A DNA stretch of 64,000 nucleotides from Shewanella phaeophyticola (GTDB lineage: Bacteria; Pseudomonadota; Gammaproteobacteria; Enterobacterales; Shewanellaceae). Below, piece after piece: positions 48,582 to 58,052 of this stretch. The first letter of the stretch is position 1; every line of letters begins with the position of its first letter. A program made the position numbers and the translations under genes. Where the stretch lies: positions 4,588,001 to 4,652,000 of the forward strand of contig NZ_JAODOQ010000001.1 in NCBI RefSeq assembly GCF_025398315.1, written 5' to 3'. Under the pieces are notes generated by a model. That model had not been told where the DNA came from. It made no database searches and was given only the letters and a program-made list of their open reading frames with translations.

Positions 48582-49315
48582 ATCATGCCTCCATTGACCG
48601 AAATAACTTGGCGAGTGATGTAAGCGGCATCATCAGACAGTAAAAAGTTAGCTAGGCCGGCAATTTCATTGGGTTTGCCCATGCGTTTCATCGGCACCAT
48701 TTGGTTAACTAAATCGGTTGGGAAGTCGCTCACCATGTCGGTTTCGATTAAACCTGGCGCAATGCAATTGACGGTGATTTTGCGTTTAGCGAGCTCAAGC
48801 GACAATGCTTTCGTTGCACCAATAATGCCTGCTTTGGAGGCACTGTAATTGACTTGGCCACGATTACCTGCAATGCCCGAAACCGATGCCAGAGTAATAA
48901 TGCGCCCACCTTTACGTGCTTGCACCATAGGCATGATGGTGGGGTGAATCACATTATAAAAACCGTCTAAATTGGTGTGGATAACACTGTCCCATTCGTT
49001 TTCTGTCATCGCGGGGAAGGCCGTGTCGCGGTTGATGCCCGCATTTAAAATTACTCCGTAGTAAGCACCATGCTCAGCAATATCAGCTTCAATGGTCTGT
49101 TTTACTGCAGCGCGATCGCCAATATCAAACTGCAATAAACTCACATTAACGCCAAGGTGGGTAAGTGTTTGCTTTACCTCTTCAGCTGCGCTGTGATTGC
49201 TGTGAAAATGCAGCGCAATGTCAAAGCCGTTTTCGGCCAATTTAATCGCAATGGCCTTGCCAATCCCTCGGCTTGAGCCGGTAATTAATACTCTTTTAGT
49301 CACAAGTCTCTCCAT
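48578..49315 (-). CDS. apeQ: Aryl-polyene 3-ketoacyl-ACP reductase ApeQ (FabG-like)
   Basis: 245 aa SDR. TGSSRGIG nucleotide loop, NAG strand, Ser144, Tyr157 and Lys161 (YSASK) all present, counted from the ATG at 49315. GGAG just after that ATG, 6 nt before a GTG at 49303, suggests that GTG (VTKRVLITG) is the real start. NADPH-dependent reduction of the growing beta-ketoacyl-ACP. Overlaps apeR by 4 bp. Confidence 0.9.
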   Translation of the reverse strand: MERLVTKRVLITGSSRGIGKAIAIKLAENGFDIALHFHSNHSAAEEVKQTLTHLGVNVSLLQFDIGDRAAVKQTIEADIAEHGAYYGVILNAGINRDTAFPAMTENEWDSVIHTNLDGFYNVIHPTIMPMVQARKGGRIITLASVSGIAGNRGQVNYSASKAGIIGATKALSLELAKRKITVNCIAPGLIETDMVSDFPTDLVNQMVPMKRMGKPNEIAGLANFLLSDDAAYITRQVISVNGGMI

Positions 49316-49341
49316 GATGTTGTTGAGCTAGGCGGTTTTAG

Positions 49342-49857
49342 TTATTTTGAGGCGCTATGCTCGAGTTGATTATCGTTGATATAAGCTTGGGTATCTTGAG
49401 GTTGAAACACATTGACGTTTGCCGATGCAACAACCTGGTCTTGATGATAAATATGGCAGTCGAACACGGCTAAGCCAGAGGGTTCTTGATAAAGCCTACT
49501 TACCTTTATGTGATAGGTTTGCCCGAGTTCAAAATGGTCAATATGCATTTGTAATTTGCGACTGCCCAGTAAAAAGCCAACGCGCACTTTGTCACCCACT
49601 AACTTAGCTTCAACCCCCGCTAGCGCGGCAATGCTTTGTGCCATGTATTCAATGCCCACGTAATTAGGCACGCCACTGATAACACTGTCAAAGTAAGCGC
49701 TTGATTGACTAATGTGGATAGCCGTAAGTAGGGTGTCGGGTTGGTGCTCTAGAAGATTATCGATCAAAATCATTGGCGCACGATGCGGTACAAACTCACT
49801 GATATCGAGAGCTAATAAGCTGGGTTCTGCAATTAGGCTCGTCATGGTGTTAGGCAT
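49342..49857 (-). CDS. apeP: Aryl-polyene 3-hydroxyacyl-ACP dehydratase ApeP
   Basis: 171 aa from ATG 49857, which overlaps the apeO stop (ATGCCTAA); an ATG at 49845 is also possible. Hotdog fold: FVPHRAPMILIDNLLEHQ and GVPNYVGIEYMAQSIAALAG, the ApeP-type dehydratase pattern. Known to act as a heterodimer with ApeI to introduce the conjugated double bonds. Confidence 0.85.
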   Translation of the reverse strand: MPNTMTSLIAEPSLLALDISEFVPHRAPMILIDNLLEHQPDTLLTAIHISQSSAYFDSVISGVPNYVGIEYMAQSIAALAGVEAKLVGDKVRVGFLLGSRKLQMHIDHFELGQTYHIKVSRLYQEPSGLAVFDCHIYHQDQVVASANVNVFQPQDTQAYINDNQLEHSASK

Positions 49858-51052
49858 CCTTCTTACAAAAAATAATGCTGGCATTGCTGCCACCAAAAGC
49901 AAATGAGTTACTCATAATGTAGCTGAGTGTATTGGCTGGCTTTGAAGCGTTGGCGCTTACCAAGGGAATACTTGGATCGTTTTGGTCTGCGTGACCATCC
50001 CATATATGCGGCGGTAACAGTGCAAGCTGATTGTGTTGGCTAAGTAACAAGTAACAAAATGCCGCTTCAATGGCGCCTGCTGCACCTAAGGTGTGACCTG
50101 TTAATGGTTTAGTTGAGCTACACGCTGGCAGTGTTTGGCCAAATACGGCCGTGATGGCGCGCGATTCCATTGCATCGTTTTTGGGGGTGGCGGTGCCGTG
50201 CAAATTTACATAGTCAATTTGTGCAGGCTGGATGTTGGCCGCAGTTAATGCCGCGTGCATGGCAGCTATCGCACCTAAGCCTTCAGGGTGTGGCGCTGAA
50301 ATATGATGTGCGTCAGCAGACTCACCTACACCAGCCAGCATCACCTCACTTTGGCCACGCTCCAGGGTAAATAAGGCGGCTCCTTCACCAATATTAATGC
50401 CGTCGCGATGTAGACTAAATGGATTGCAATGCCCTTTAGCTACAGATTCGAGTGAGTTAAAGCCATTTACGGTTAATTGGCACAAACTGTCTACTCCCCC
50501 ACGATAACCATGTCACACAGGTTTGCTTGTAATAATCGTTGTGCGCTGGCAAACACTTTGGCACTTGATGAACATGCGGTCGATACTGTGTAGCAAGGAC
50601 CACTGATCTCAAATAACTGCTTGAGGTAGTCACTCGTGCTGCCCAACTCTTGTTGTGAGTAATGGTAACTCGGTGGAAAGTGGCCGTGTTCGAGTTGGTA
50701 TGCTAATGCGGCTTCACCTTTGGAAATCCCCGATGTGCTGGTGCCTAAAACTACGCCAATCCTGTCTGCGCCATAACACGCTTTAGCCTCGCTCACTGCC
50801 TGTGCGATTTGCATTGCTGCAGTATGGAGTAAGCGGTTATTTCGACAAGCAAACAGCTGCAAGTGCTCTGGAATATCAATCAGGCTGTCATCGTTTACAC
50901 TACCGACAATGGTTGGTGCCGCTAAACAACAGGTCATCACGGTATTGCATGGCGCTGGTGTCGCCATTTACTAAGCGCTGCAGCACGGTTTCAGGCGTGT
51001 TGCCTAGTGGCGTACAAAGTCCGATATGGGAAATGGCGATTCGGTTATTCAT
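49850..51052 (-). pseudogene. apeO: Aryl-polyene ketosynthase ApeO; frame broken twice
   Basis: About 400 aa when joined. Start MNNRIAISHIGLCTPLGNTP at 51052. The first lesion, near 50912-50920, needs one base removed to reach TIVGSVNDDSLID. The second is at the C5 run 50496-50500 (G5 on the coding strand); one more G gives IVGGVDSLCQLTVNGFNS. Catalytic residues: Cys in TVSTACSSSAKVF, His in LHGTATPKND and in PLTGHTLGAAG. This is the elongating ketosynthase that pairs with ApeC. Both lesions are 1-base and fit a sequence error. Confidence 0.82.
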
Positions 51053-51072
51053 ATTCTGTACTCAGTCTTTGT

Positions 51073-51666
51073 CTAGAGTGGCGTAATGTGCAACAAAATG
51101 TCGGCTGACTTTATGGTAACGCTAATTTTTGCTTGCCACGGGTTGAGCTCACTATAGTTAATAGTGATTTGCTCGCCATCGGCATCGATTAACTGTTTAC
51201 ATAAGGCATTTTCGCAAGGCGTAACCCTTAGCTGAGCGTCAGTGAGGTGCTGATTTATTTGCTCCGTTGGCCAGTAGATAAGCTGCATGATGGCCATGAG
51301 ATATTCGGCATTAAATGTCTCGCCTAACAAGCGACTTTGCTCACTTTGTAAGGTGTCGCCATCGTACACCAGGGTAAACAGTGCCTGGCCTAATGGCGCT
51401 AGCCCCACTAAGGTCATGCGTTGTGAGCTGAGTTCTAATTGAGTCATTAACTCATGGTTATCCTGCCCATGGCTCATGCTGATCATTTGACTAAGGCTGA
51501 TGTCACTTTGGGCACTCAATGCATTCACTGTAGGTGCAAGACAATATTGAGCCTGACTGGTTATCGCCATACAGCTTTTTCGGGCAAATTGTTGGCTACA
51601 ACTTACCAGCGTGCACAGCAACAACAGTGCGCCAATCACTTTGATAACATTAGCACCCTTAAGCAA
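51073..51666 (-). CDS. apeN: DUF3261 lipoprotein ApeN
   Basis: About 188-197 aa. Start uncertain: TTG 51666 or GTG 51639, overlapping the halogenase-like gene's stop. Lipobox LVSC gives an outer-membrane lipoprotein (Ser at +2). DUF3261 features MTLVGLAPLGQALFTLVYDG and AEYLMAIMQLIYWP. Conserved in APE clusters next to the exporter and thought to act in delivery or anchoring of the polyene lipid at the outer membrane. Confidence 0.78.
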   Translation of the reverse strand: MLKGANVIKVIGALLLLCTLVSCSQQFARKSCMAITSQAQYCLAPTVNALSAQSDISLSQMISMSHGQDNHELMTQLELSSQRMTLVGLAPLGQALFTLVYDGDTLQSEQSRLLGETFNAEYLMAIMQLIYWPTEQINQHLTDAQLRVTPCENALCKQLIDADGEQITINYSELNPWQAKISVTIKSADILLHITPL

Positions 51667-52923
51667 CGTCTAACTCCCGACATAACTCAACAATGGTATT
51701 AAGACGACGCTCTGACTCTTTCACAAACGGGTTTTTAGAGTCCCATGCGTAGCCTGCTAAAATTGAGCAAATCATTTGTTTTACATTATTACTCGCTTGC
51801 TGATAAAAAATCACATCTTGAAAGCGGCCGTCATACCAGGCTTGAACATAGGTTCTAAAGGTATTAACCCCAAGCATTAACGGATCGGCGTAATCGGTTT
51901 GCCAATCGACGGTTTCGCCTTTGAGTTGCTTATTCAAACTTGCGCACGCCATGGCGGCCGACTGCATAGCAATAGTGACCCCAGATGAAAATACCGGGTC
52001 AAGAAATTCACCCGCGTTACCCAATAAGGCAAACTTGTTGGTGGCAAGTGTGGTCACATTGGCCGAATAACCCTGGAGCGTTGCACAGGGTTGCACTACC
52101 TTGGCATTGTCGAGTAAACGCTTTAAATCAGGCTCCTGCGCAATAATCTCCAGCAGTTGTTGCTCTAGGCTCCCCGTTAAATGGGCTAATAAATGCGGCT
52201 CGCCGACCACCCCAATAGAGCAGCGGTTATTGCTAAACGGGATAAGCCAATACCAAATGTCTTTATGTTCGGGATGAACGCTGATGAGGATTTTATTGCG
52301 ATCAAATTCGCTATCACTAATGTTGTCTTCAATATGGGTGAAAATCGCGCTGCGTGACGGTAAACTTGATTGTAGCTCAAGGTTTAATAGCCTTGGTAAG
52401 ACTCGGCCAAAACCACTGGCATCGACAATAAACTTGGCATTGATTTGATAGGGCTGGCCTTGCTCGTTTGTCACTTGTAGGGTCGGTTCGCCACTAATAT
52501 CGACCGAATCAACCTGATGTCCAAAGCGAATGTCGACGCCCTGACTGATGGCTGTGTCAGCCAGTAATTTATCAAATTGGCCACGCTGAACTTGAAACGT
52601 GGTGCCAGAGCCTGGCGTGAACTTGTCGGTAAAATCGAATGTGGTATAACGGCCTTGATGACGAAATGCCGCGCCATTTTTAAACTGAAATCCAGCCTGA
52701 TTCACCGCATCTAGCATGCCGGCTTGCTCAATAAATTGCATACAACACGGCAGCAAACTCTCGCCGATAGAAAATCGCGGGAATTGCTGTTTTTCAACGA
52801 CCACAACCTTATGACCTTGCTGACGCAATAGGCTTGCTGCAATCGCGCCTGACGGTAGCCGGCACCAATAATGGCGACATCAACGTCCATCTGGCTAACT
52901 ATGCTTGTTTGACTGCTTAACAT
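51659..52923 (-). pseudogene. Flavin-dependent halogenase-like FAD oxidoreductase; N-terminal frame broken once
   Basis: About 421 aa. Starts right after the apeM stop (TAAATG). The FAD Rossmann motif VDVAIIGAG is followed by a lesion near 52850-52862; repaired it reads GPSGAIAASLLRQQGHKVVV. Then GESLLPCC, FKNGAAF (Lys in the position of the catalytic lysine of flavin halogenases), and IWYWLIPF, the WxWxIP signature that separates halogenases from ordinary monooxygenases. GNAGEFLDPVFSSGV is the second FAD motif. Not in the E. coli ape cluster. Could chlorinate or brominate the aryl ring; a non-halogenating FAD oxidase remains possible. Confidence 0.72.
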
Positions 52924-55323
52924 TTACAGTGACTTCCTTGTAAAAAATGAGATAAATGGCGCTAATACAAAAGCAAAGCTAATGCCAAATAAAAGCGTCA
53001 GGCCGAAAAAGTGAATCGCATGGGTTTGGCTCAGTGCCAATAAACCAAAGGCTAATAGGGTTGAGCAGGCCGACATAAAGATGGCCATCATTACGCCATG
53101 ACTGGTGTGTTTGGCTTCGGCAAAAAATAAGCTGTAATCAATACCAATACCCAGCACTAAAATAAAGGCTAGTGCATGAAATAAGCTAATGCTTGAGCCA
53201 ACTAAACCTAAACAAGCCAGAGTCAGCAACACGGCAAACGCTGGCAAGGCAACAATGGCAAGCGCCAGTTTAATGCCATATTTAACGCTAAAGGCAACAC
53301 TGGCAAGGGCAAATACCCACAGTAACAGTTGAAAGGTTAGCTGGCGATACTGACCCATTAGTGTGGATATGTCGCCTACTTTATCAATCACTTTTACTTG
53401 TCCCAAAGCCCCGTTATGGCTGTCGAGTCGCTGGATTAACGACGGCAGAGAATGAATGCCGCCCAGTAATACAATGGCACCAAATTGTTGAGCGTTGTTA
53501 TTGCTTGCAACATCGCCAAGCCACAAGGTTTTTAAGTCATCATTGGCGTGCTTAAGCACAGTTTGAGGTGTCAGCCATACAGAATTGGCTTGGTTAAGCT
53601 CGCTCATTAAACGTGGTTGGATATCGTTATTTAGGCTCATTTGGTCGATTATGTCTGGCAGGTGCTGTTGGTAGAGCTGCTGTTGTAATTGGTAATGATG
53701 TTGCTGGCGCGCAATACTTGGCATAAAGCGACTGAGGCTAACCGCTTGAGTGATTTCATTGTTTGCGATGGCGGCATCTAATACTGGGGTGAGTTGCTCA
53801 AGTGTTTGCAGTAAGTCTTGTTCATTAGCGCTACTGACTAAAATAAATTGGTTATCTGTGCCGCCGCTGAGTAATTGCCTCAGCTGGTTTTCTTCGCTTG
53901 TTATTGCCTTGGGGCTTTGCTGCAATTGCCGAATATCATCGTTGGCGGTGAGTTGCGATAACCCGAAAAACAGTATGACTAACACAGCAACAGGCAGCAA
54001 CATGAGTACTGCTTTTTGTACCGTTTTTGTTGGGGTAAATACGCGCTGTAACCCGTTTAAATATGCCTGAGCAAACCAAAGCCCTTGAGTGTGCTTTAGT
54101 GAATGATTTCCCAAAAGTGGGAACACTAACAACAAGGTGAGATACGCGCCTATTAAGCCCGCAGCGCAAAATACCGCGACTTGTTGCATCCCCGGAAAAG
54201 GCGTAAAACCAATGGCGATAAATGCACTGGCGCTGGTGGCTAATGCGAGCGTTAGCGCAGGGAAGATACGTTTGATGGTGTCGCTAGCATTGTCATTGGG
54301 ATGGGTTTGTTTTTCACAATAAAAATGAAAACTGTAATCAATGGCCACACCAATTAAGCTGGTGCCAAACACCAATGTCAGTAAATGCAATTCACCAAAT
54401 AGGCTTAGGGTGGCAACAAAAGCAAACACGACTCCAGTGGTTAAGGTCAGTGTTGCAGCCACTAATGGCATTACCGAGCGAAATGCCAACCACACCAGTA
54501 ATACTATGCCCAGCAATGATATTAGGCCGATTTTGCTGATCTCTTGTTTGGCTGACTCGGTTGCGGCGATAGCGTGAAACAGTGCACCCGCTTTGAGAAA
54601 ACTGATTTGCGGATACTGTTGGTTTACCTGGCTAAATGCACTTTCTAGCGCCAGTATTTGCTGTTGCTGTGCAGTGGGGCTAAACGCGCTGTCGCGGCCT
54701 TTGGCCATGACGATAGCGGCCACGCCATTGTCTGTGTCGGTAAGTAAAACACCCTGCTGGCGACGAAGTTTGCTATTGGGTGATAGCGCCAACAAGTTTG
54801 CTGGAAATAATAACAGCGGGTCGCTCGCTAATAGTTGGCTGTTAGCAAAACCAAAAGCACTGTAAAGTTGGTTTTGCGCTGTCGCTAATAACGCTTGCCA
54901 GTTATCTGTGTCTAGCGCGTGTGCTTGCTCCTGGGTCAGTAAGCTAAAGCGATGCTCAAAATACACTTTGGCTAACTGTTCTAATTGGTTGTCGGCGCCG
55001 CTTCTAATGGCGCGAAACGGCTGTTGTGGCTGGCTTTGTAATGAAGCCATTAACTGCTGAGCAGCATGAATGGCCTGATTGTCATTTTCTGCCATCACGG
55101 CAATATACACCTGGTTAGCCAGCTTGTGTTCGACGGTATCTAATGCTGTTTCAGTGAGTTTGTCTTGTTGTAAATGAGGCAGCATGGCCAAAATATCAGT
55201 TTGGATCCGCGCGCCTTGCTGCCATTGCCAGGCGCCTCCAATCAACATGACAAGCAGCAATACTAGCCATAGCGCAAAACCGCCTTTGGCTGAAACTATT
55301 GTATTTTGCTGGCCGCGGGGCAT
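52924..55323 (-). CDS. apeM: MMPL/RND-type exporter ApeM
   Basis: 799 aa inner-membrane transporter, 12 helices in two halves. Each half has a large periplasmic loop. GVAIDYSFHFYCE and GIGIDYSLFFAEA are the paired RND helix-4 motifs with the proton-relay Asp. Start overlaps the apeL stop (TAATG). Presumed to extract the aryl-polyene lipid from the inner membrane. Frame intact. Confidence 0.87.
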   Translation of the reverse strand: MPRGQQNTIVSAKGGFALWLVLLLVMLIGGAWQWQQGARIQTDILAMLPHLQQDKLTETALDTVEHKLANQVYIAVMAENDNQAIHAAQQLMASLQSQPQQPFRAIRSGADNQLEQLAKVYFEHRFSLLTQEQAHALDTDNWQALLATAQNQLYSAFGFANSQLLASDPLLLFPANLLALSPNSKLRRQQGVLLTDTDNGVAAIVMAKGRDSAFSPTAQQQQILALESAFSQVNQQYPQISFLKAGALFHAIAATESAKQEISKIGLISLLGIVLLVWLAFRSVMPLVAATLTLTTGVVFAFVATLSLFGELHLLTLVFGTSLIGVAIDYSFHFYCEKQTHPNDNASDTIKRIFPALTLALATSASAFIAIGFTPFPGMQQVAVFCAAGLIGAYLTLLLVFPLLGNHSLKHTQGLWFAQAYLNGLQRVFTPTKTVQKAVLMLLPVAVLVILFFGLSQLTANDDIRQLQQSPKAITSEENQLRQLLSGGTDNQFILVSSANEQDLLQTLEQLTPVLDAAIANNEITQAVSLSRFMPSIARQQHHYQLQQQLYQQHLPDIIDQMSLNNDIQPRLMSELNQANSVWLTPQTVLKHANDDLKTLWLGDVASNNNAQQFGAIVLLGGIHSLPSLIQRLDSHNGALGQVKVIDKVGDISTLMGQYRQLTFQLLLWVFALASVAFSVKYGIKLALAIVALPAFAVLLTLACLGLVGSSISLFHALAFILVLGIGIDYSLFFAEAKHTSHGVMMAIFMSACSTLLAFGLLALSQTHAIHFFGLTLLFGISFAFVLAPFISFFTRKSL

Positions 55324-56057
55324 TACTGGGCTAACTCGCTGTTAAGGTTAAATAATGCAAGCTCGCTGTCGTTAAGCGCGCCTTGTTCTGTGTCGGTAAA
55401 TTGTATGTAGGTGTAGTCGCTAATATTGGCTTGCTGGCTGCTCATGATGAGTGAGCGAATGTGTGTATCACCACTGAGAGTGATGTTACCCATAGCGGCA
55501 TGCACTTGTGGGTCTTTTGCCTGTAAGCCGAGTTGCCACACTGAGCCTGTGTTTTCTGTTGGCATAAATAAGGCAAAGTCAGTGCTGAGCGCGTTAATGT
55601 CGCCCGCCATGATGGCCTGTAATAACCTCGGCAGTTGCTGCGCAATTGGGTTGCTGCTAGTTGCTGCACTGAGTTGTTGCACTTTCCCCTGACTGTTTTG
55701 CTGAATTAACTGCTGATCTTTAAGCACCATTAAGCTATTAAATGGCTTCAGTTGTTGCCAAACTAAACCTTGTATAGGGCTGAAAATAAACCGACCATGA
55801 CTTTGTAATGGTTTTTTGAGCACAGCTAAATGACGCTGTTGCAGAAACTGTCCGCGGGTATCGGCATGTAAATTCAGTTGCTGAGCTAATGCCTCAAGTG
55901 CGGGAGTGCTAGCCGGTTGTTGGTACAAGCTGTTAATTTGTGTCAATTGAGCATCGGTGAGCAAAGCCTGATTAAGTTGAGTATTGGCTTGCGTCGGTGC
56001 GCTTAAGCACAGTAAAAGACTAATAAATGTTAGCGGTAGCAACTTAACTGCAAGCAT
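55323..56057 (-). CDS. apeL: LolA-like periplasmic carrier ApeL
   Basis: 244 aa with signal peptide (MLAVKLLPLTFISLLLCLSA). QSHGRFIFSPIQGLVWQQLKP is the strand-rich LolA-type start; LSTDFALFMPTENTGSVWQL and ITLSGDTHIRSLIM fit the half-open barrel. Likely ferries the polyene-lipid between ApeM and ApeN. Overlaps apeK by one base. Confidence 0.83.
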   Translation of the reverse strand: MLAVKLLPLTFISLLLCLSAPTQANTQLNQALLTDAQLTQINSLYQQPASTPALEALAQQLNLHADTRGQFLQQRHLAVLKKPLQSHGRFIFSPIQGLVWQQLKPFNSLMVLKDQQLIQQNSQGKVQQLSAATSSNPIAQQLPRLLQAIMAGDINALSTDFALFMPTENTGSVWQLGLQAKDPQVHAAMGNITLSGDTHIRSLIMSSQQANISDYTYIQFTDTEQGALNDSELALFNLNSELAQ

Positions 56058-56488
56058 TAGCGTTGGCTCTCATCTAATAGCGGCCTAATTTTTTGCTGAA
56101 ACACCTCTGGCGTGACAAAGCATAATTCCTGGGTGGCAATCTCTACCGCAGCTTGAATGGTATAGCCTTTGGTAATACGTGCATTGGTTCGAGCATCGAT
56201 GATTTGATAGTTAATTCGTAACCGGTTTTCCCATTCAACAATGGCGGCAATCACTTTGACTTTTTGATCAAAGGTGCTGCTTTTAACATATTTAATTTGC
56301 ACGTCGACAATTGGCCAGGCATAACCAGACTCGAGCATGGTGCGATAGTTATAGCCGAGTTTATCGAGCAGTTGACAGCGAACGACTTCAAAGTAACGCA
56401 GGTAGTTACCGTGCCAGGTAATGCCCATTGAATCGACATCGTGAAACGGGATCACCATTTCCATTTCAGTAAGCAGTAAACCCTTCAT
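56057..56488 (-). CDS. apeK: 4-hydroxybenzoyl-CoA-type thioesterase ApeK
   Basis: 143 aa hotdog thioesterase. Active-site signature IPFHDVDSMGITWHGNYLRY (Asp in HDVDSMG). Starts directly after the lyase stop. In APE systems ApeK is thought to act in editing or release of acyl-ACP. Frame intact. Confidence 0.87.
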   Translation of the reverse strand: MKGLLLTEMEMVIPFHDVDSMGITWHGNYLRYFEVVRCQLLDKLGYNYRTMLESGYAWPIVDVQIKYVKSSTFDQKVKVIAAIVEWENRLRINYQIIDARTNARITKGYTIQAAVEIATQELCFVTPEVFQQKIRPLLDESQR

Positions 56489-58048
56489 TTAGCACACCTC
56501 CCATTGACCGAATTGAATTTTTTCAACCGTTTGGCGCAGTACAGATTCTAAAGGACGATCTTCTGTGAGCAACTCAAAATCGGTGCTCACTTGTTCAAGG
56601 GTTTTAGCCAGCGAAGAGGTCAATGACTGCGGATCTAACTCTTGTTGTAGTACCCGTAGTTGGATCCCTTGGCTCATGGTTAACAAGGCCGCTGCTGCAA
56701 CTTGCTCAGTCAGTTGCAGTACGCGCATGCAATCACGCGCGGCAATGGTACCCATGCTGACTTTGTCTTGGTTATGGCATTCAGTTGAGCGAGAAAACAC
56801 ACTGGCAGGCATGGTGTTTTTTAAGGCTTCTGCGATTCAGGCTGACACGCCAATTTGTACTGCTTTAAAGCCGTGGTTAATGGCACGGCGCTCGCCAGTT
56901 GCAGCAGATAGGTTAGCCGGTAAACCGTTATTAAATTTCGGATTCATCACTAATGCCATTTGGCGGTCGATTAAGTCGGCAATATTGGCCACCGCGTTTT
57001 TCAGTGCATCCATGGCAAAGGCAATATGCCCACCATAAAAATGACCACCGTGAAGTATGTGTTCGCCCTCAGCATCCACAATCGGGTTATCGTTAGCGCT
57101 GTTAAGTTCGGTTTCAATAAACTGGCGCATAAACGGCAGCGCATCTTGTAATACCCCTATAATATGCGGTGCACAGCGTATTGAGTATCGGTCTTGTAAG
57201 CGGTCTGAGTTACGCGGATGCGTGTGGTGGTTTAAGTCCTCACGGATCCAGCTGGCGATTTGGTTTTGCCCTGGGTGAGGTTTGGCGGCAAATAAAATAT
57301 CGTCAAAATGATTGGAGTTACCTTTAAGGGTTAACGAGGCCATTGCCGTGATACGACTCGATAAACGGCTTAAGTATTGCGATCTGTCGTAAGCCAAACA
57401 TGCCAGTGCTGTCATCACGGCTGTGCCGTTCATTAATGCAAGGCCTTCTTTTGGGCGTAATCTCAGTGGCACTATGCCAAGTTGTAAATACACATCTTTA
57501 GTGGCTTGGCGTTTACCTTGATACATCACTTCGCGCTCGCCAACTAACACTGCAGCAAGATAAGACAGTGGCGTTAAATCGCCACTGGCACCCACCGAGC
57601 CTTCTTGAGGAATGATAGGCGTGATGTTGTTGTTTAATAGCCATTCAATGCGTTGCAGCAGTTGATAGCTTACGCCAGATTTGCCCACGGCGAGTGAGTT
57701 GAGTCGGCACGCCATAATGGCGCGTGATTCCATTGGGCTAAAAATATCGCCTAAGCCACAACCATGAAAACGGGTTAAATGCAGTGGCAATTCGTGGACT
57801 AAGTCTAGGCTGACATTGACGGTGCAAGAGTCGCCATAGCCGGTGGTGACACCATACACTACGCCTTCTTCATGTAATAAACTGTCGATGAAGCGTGCGC
57901 CTTTTTGAATATATTCAACGTAGTCAGCGGTGTCAGTCAGTTTAACCTTGGCGCCTTTAGCTACCGCAACAACTTGCTCTAGGTTGAGGTACTGTTGACC
58001 AAAATACACTGTGTTATCGGTCGTGTCTGCTGAAGATGTGTGACTCAT
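56489..58048 (-). pseudogene. Aromatic amino-acid ammonia-lyase (HAL/TAL family) of the pigment operon; in-frame TGA
   Basis: About 519 codons. Start MSHTSSADTTDNTVY at 58048. Catalytic Tyr in VTTGYGD (71), MIO-forming triad ASG at 154-156 in GSVGASGDLTPLSYLA, and later NGTAVMTAL and ENSxNDNP-type LNSANDNPIVD. The substrate-selectivity loop reads TRFHGCG (Phe94-His95), not SH as in histidine lyases. TGA at 56837-56839 interrupts the frame; the same frame continues IAEALKNTMPASVF to 56489. Likely deaminates Tyr or Phe to a coumaric or cinnamic-type starter for ApeH. Present in Vibrio-type, but not E. coli-type, APE clusters. Confidence 0.82.
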
Positions 58049-58052
58049 GAGA

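Noticed and set aside
50496..50500. Phase variation of apeO through the C5/G5 run
   Set aside because: The gene has a second lesion outside any run, so an error in sequence is more likely than a switch.
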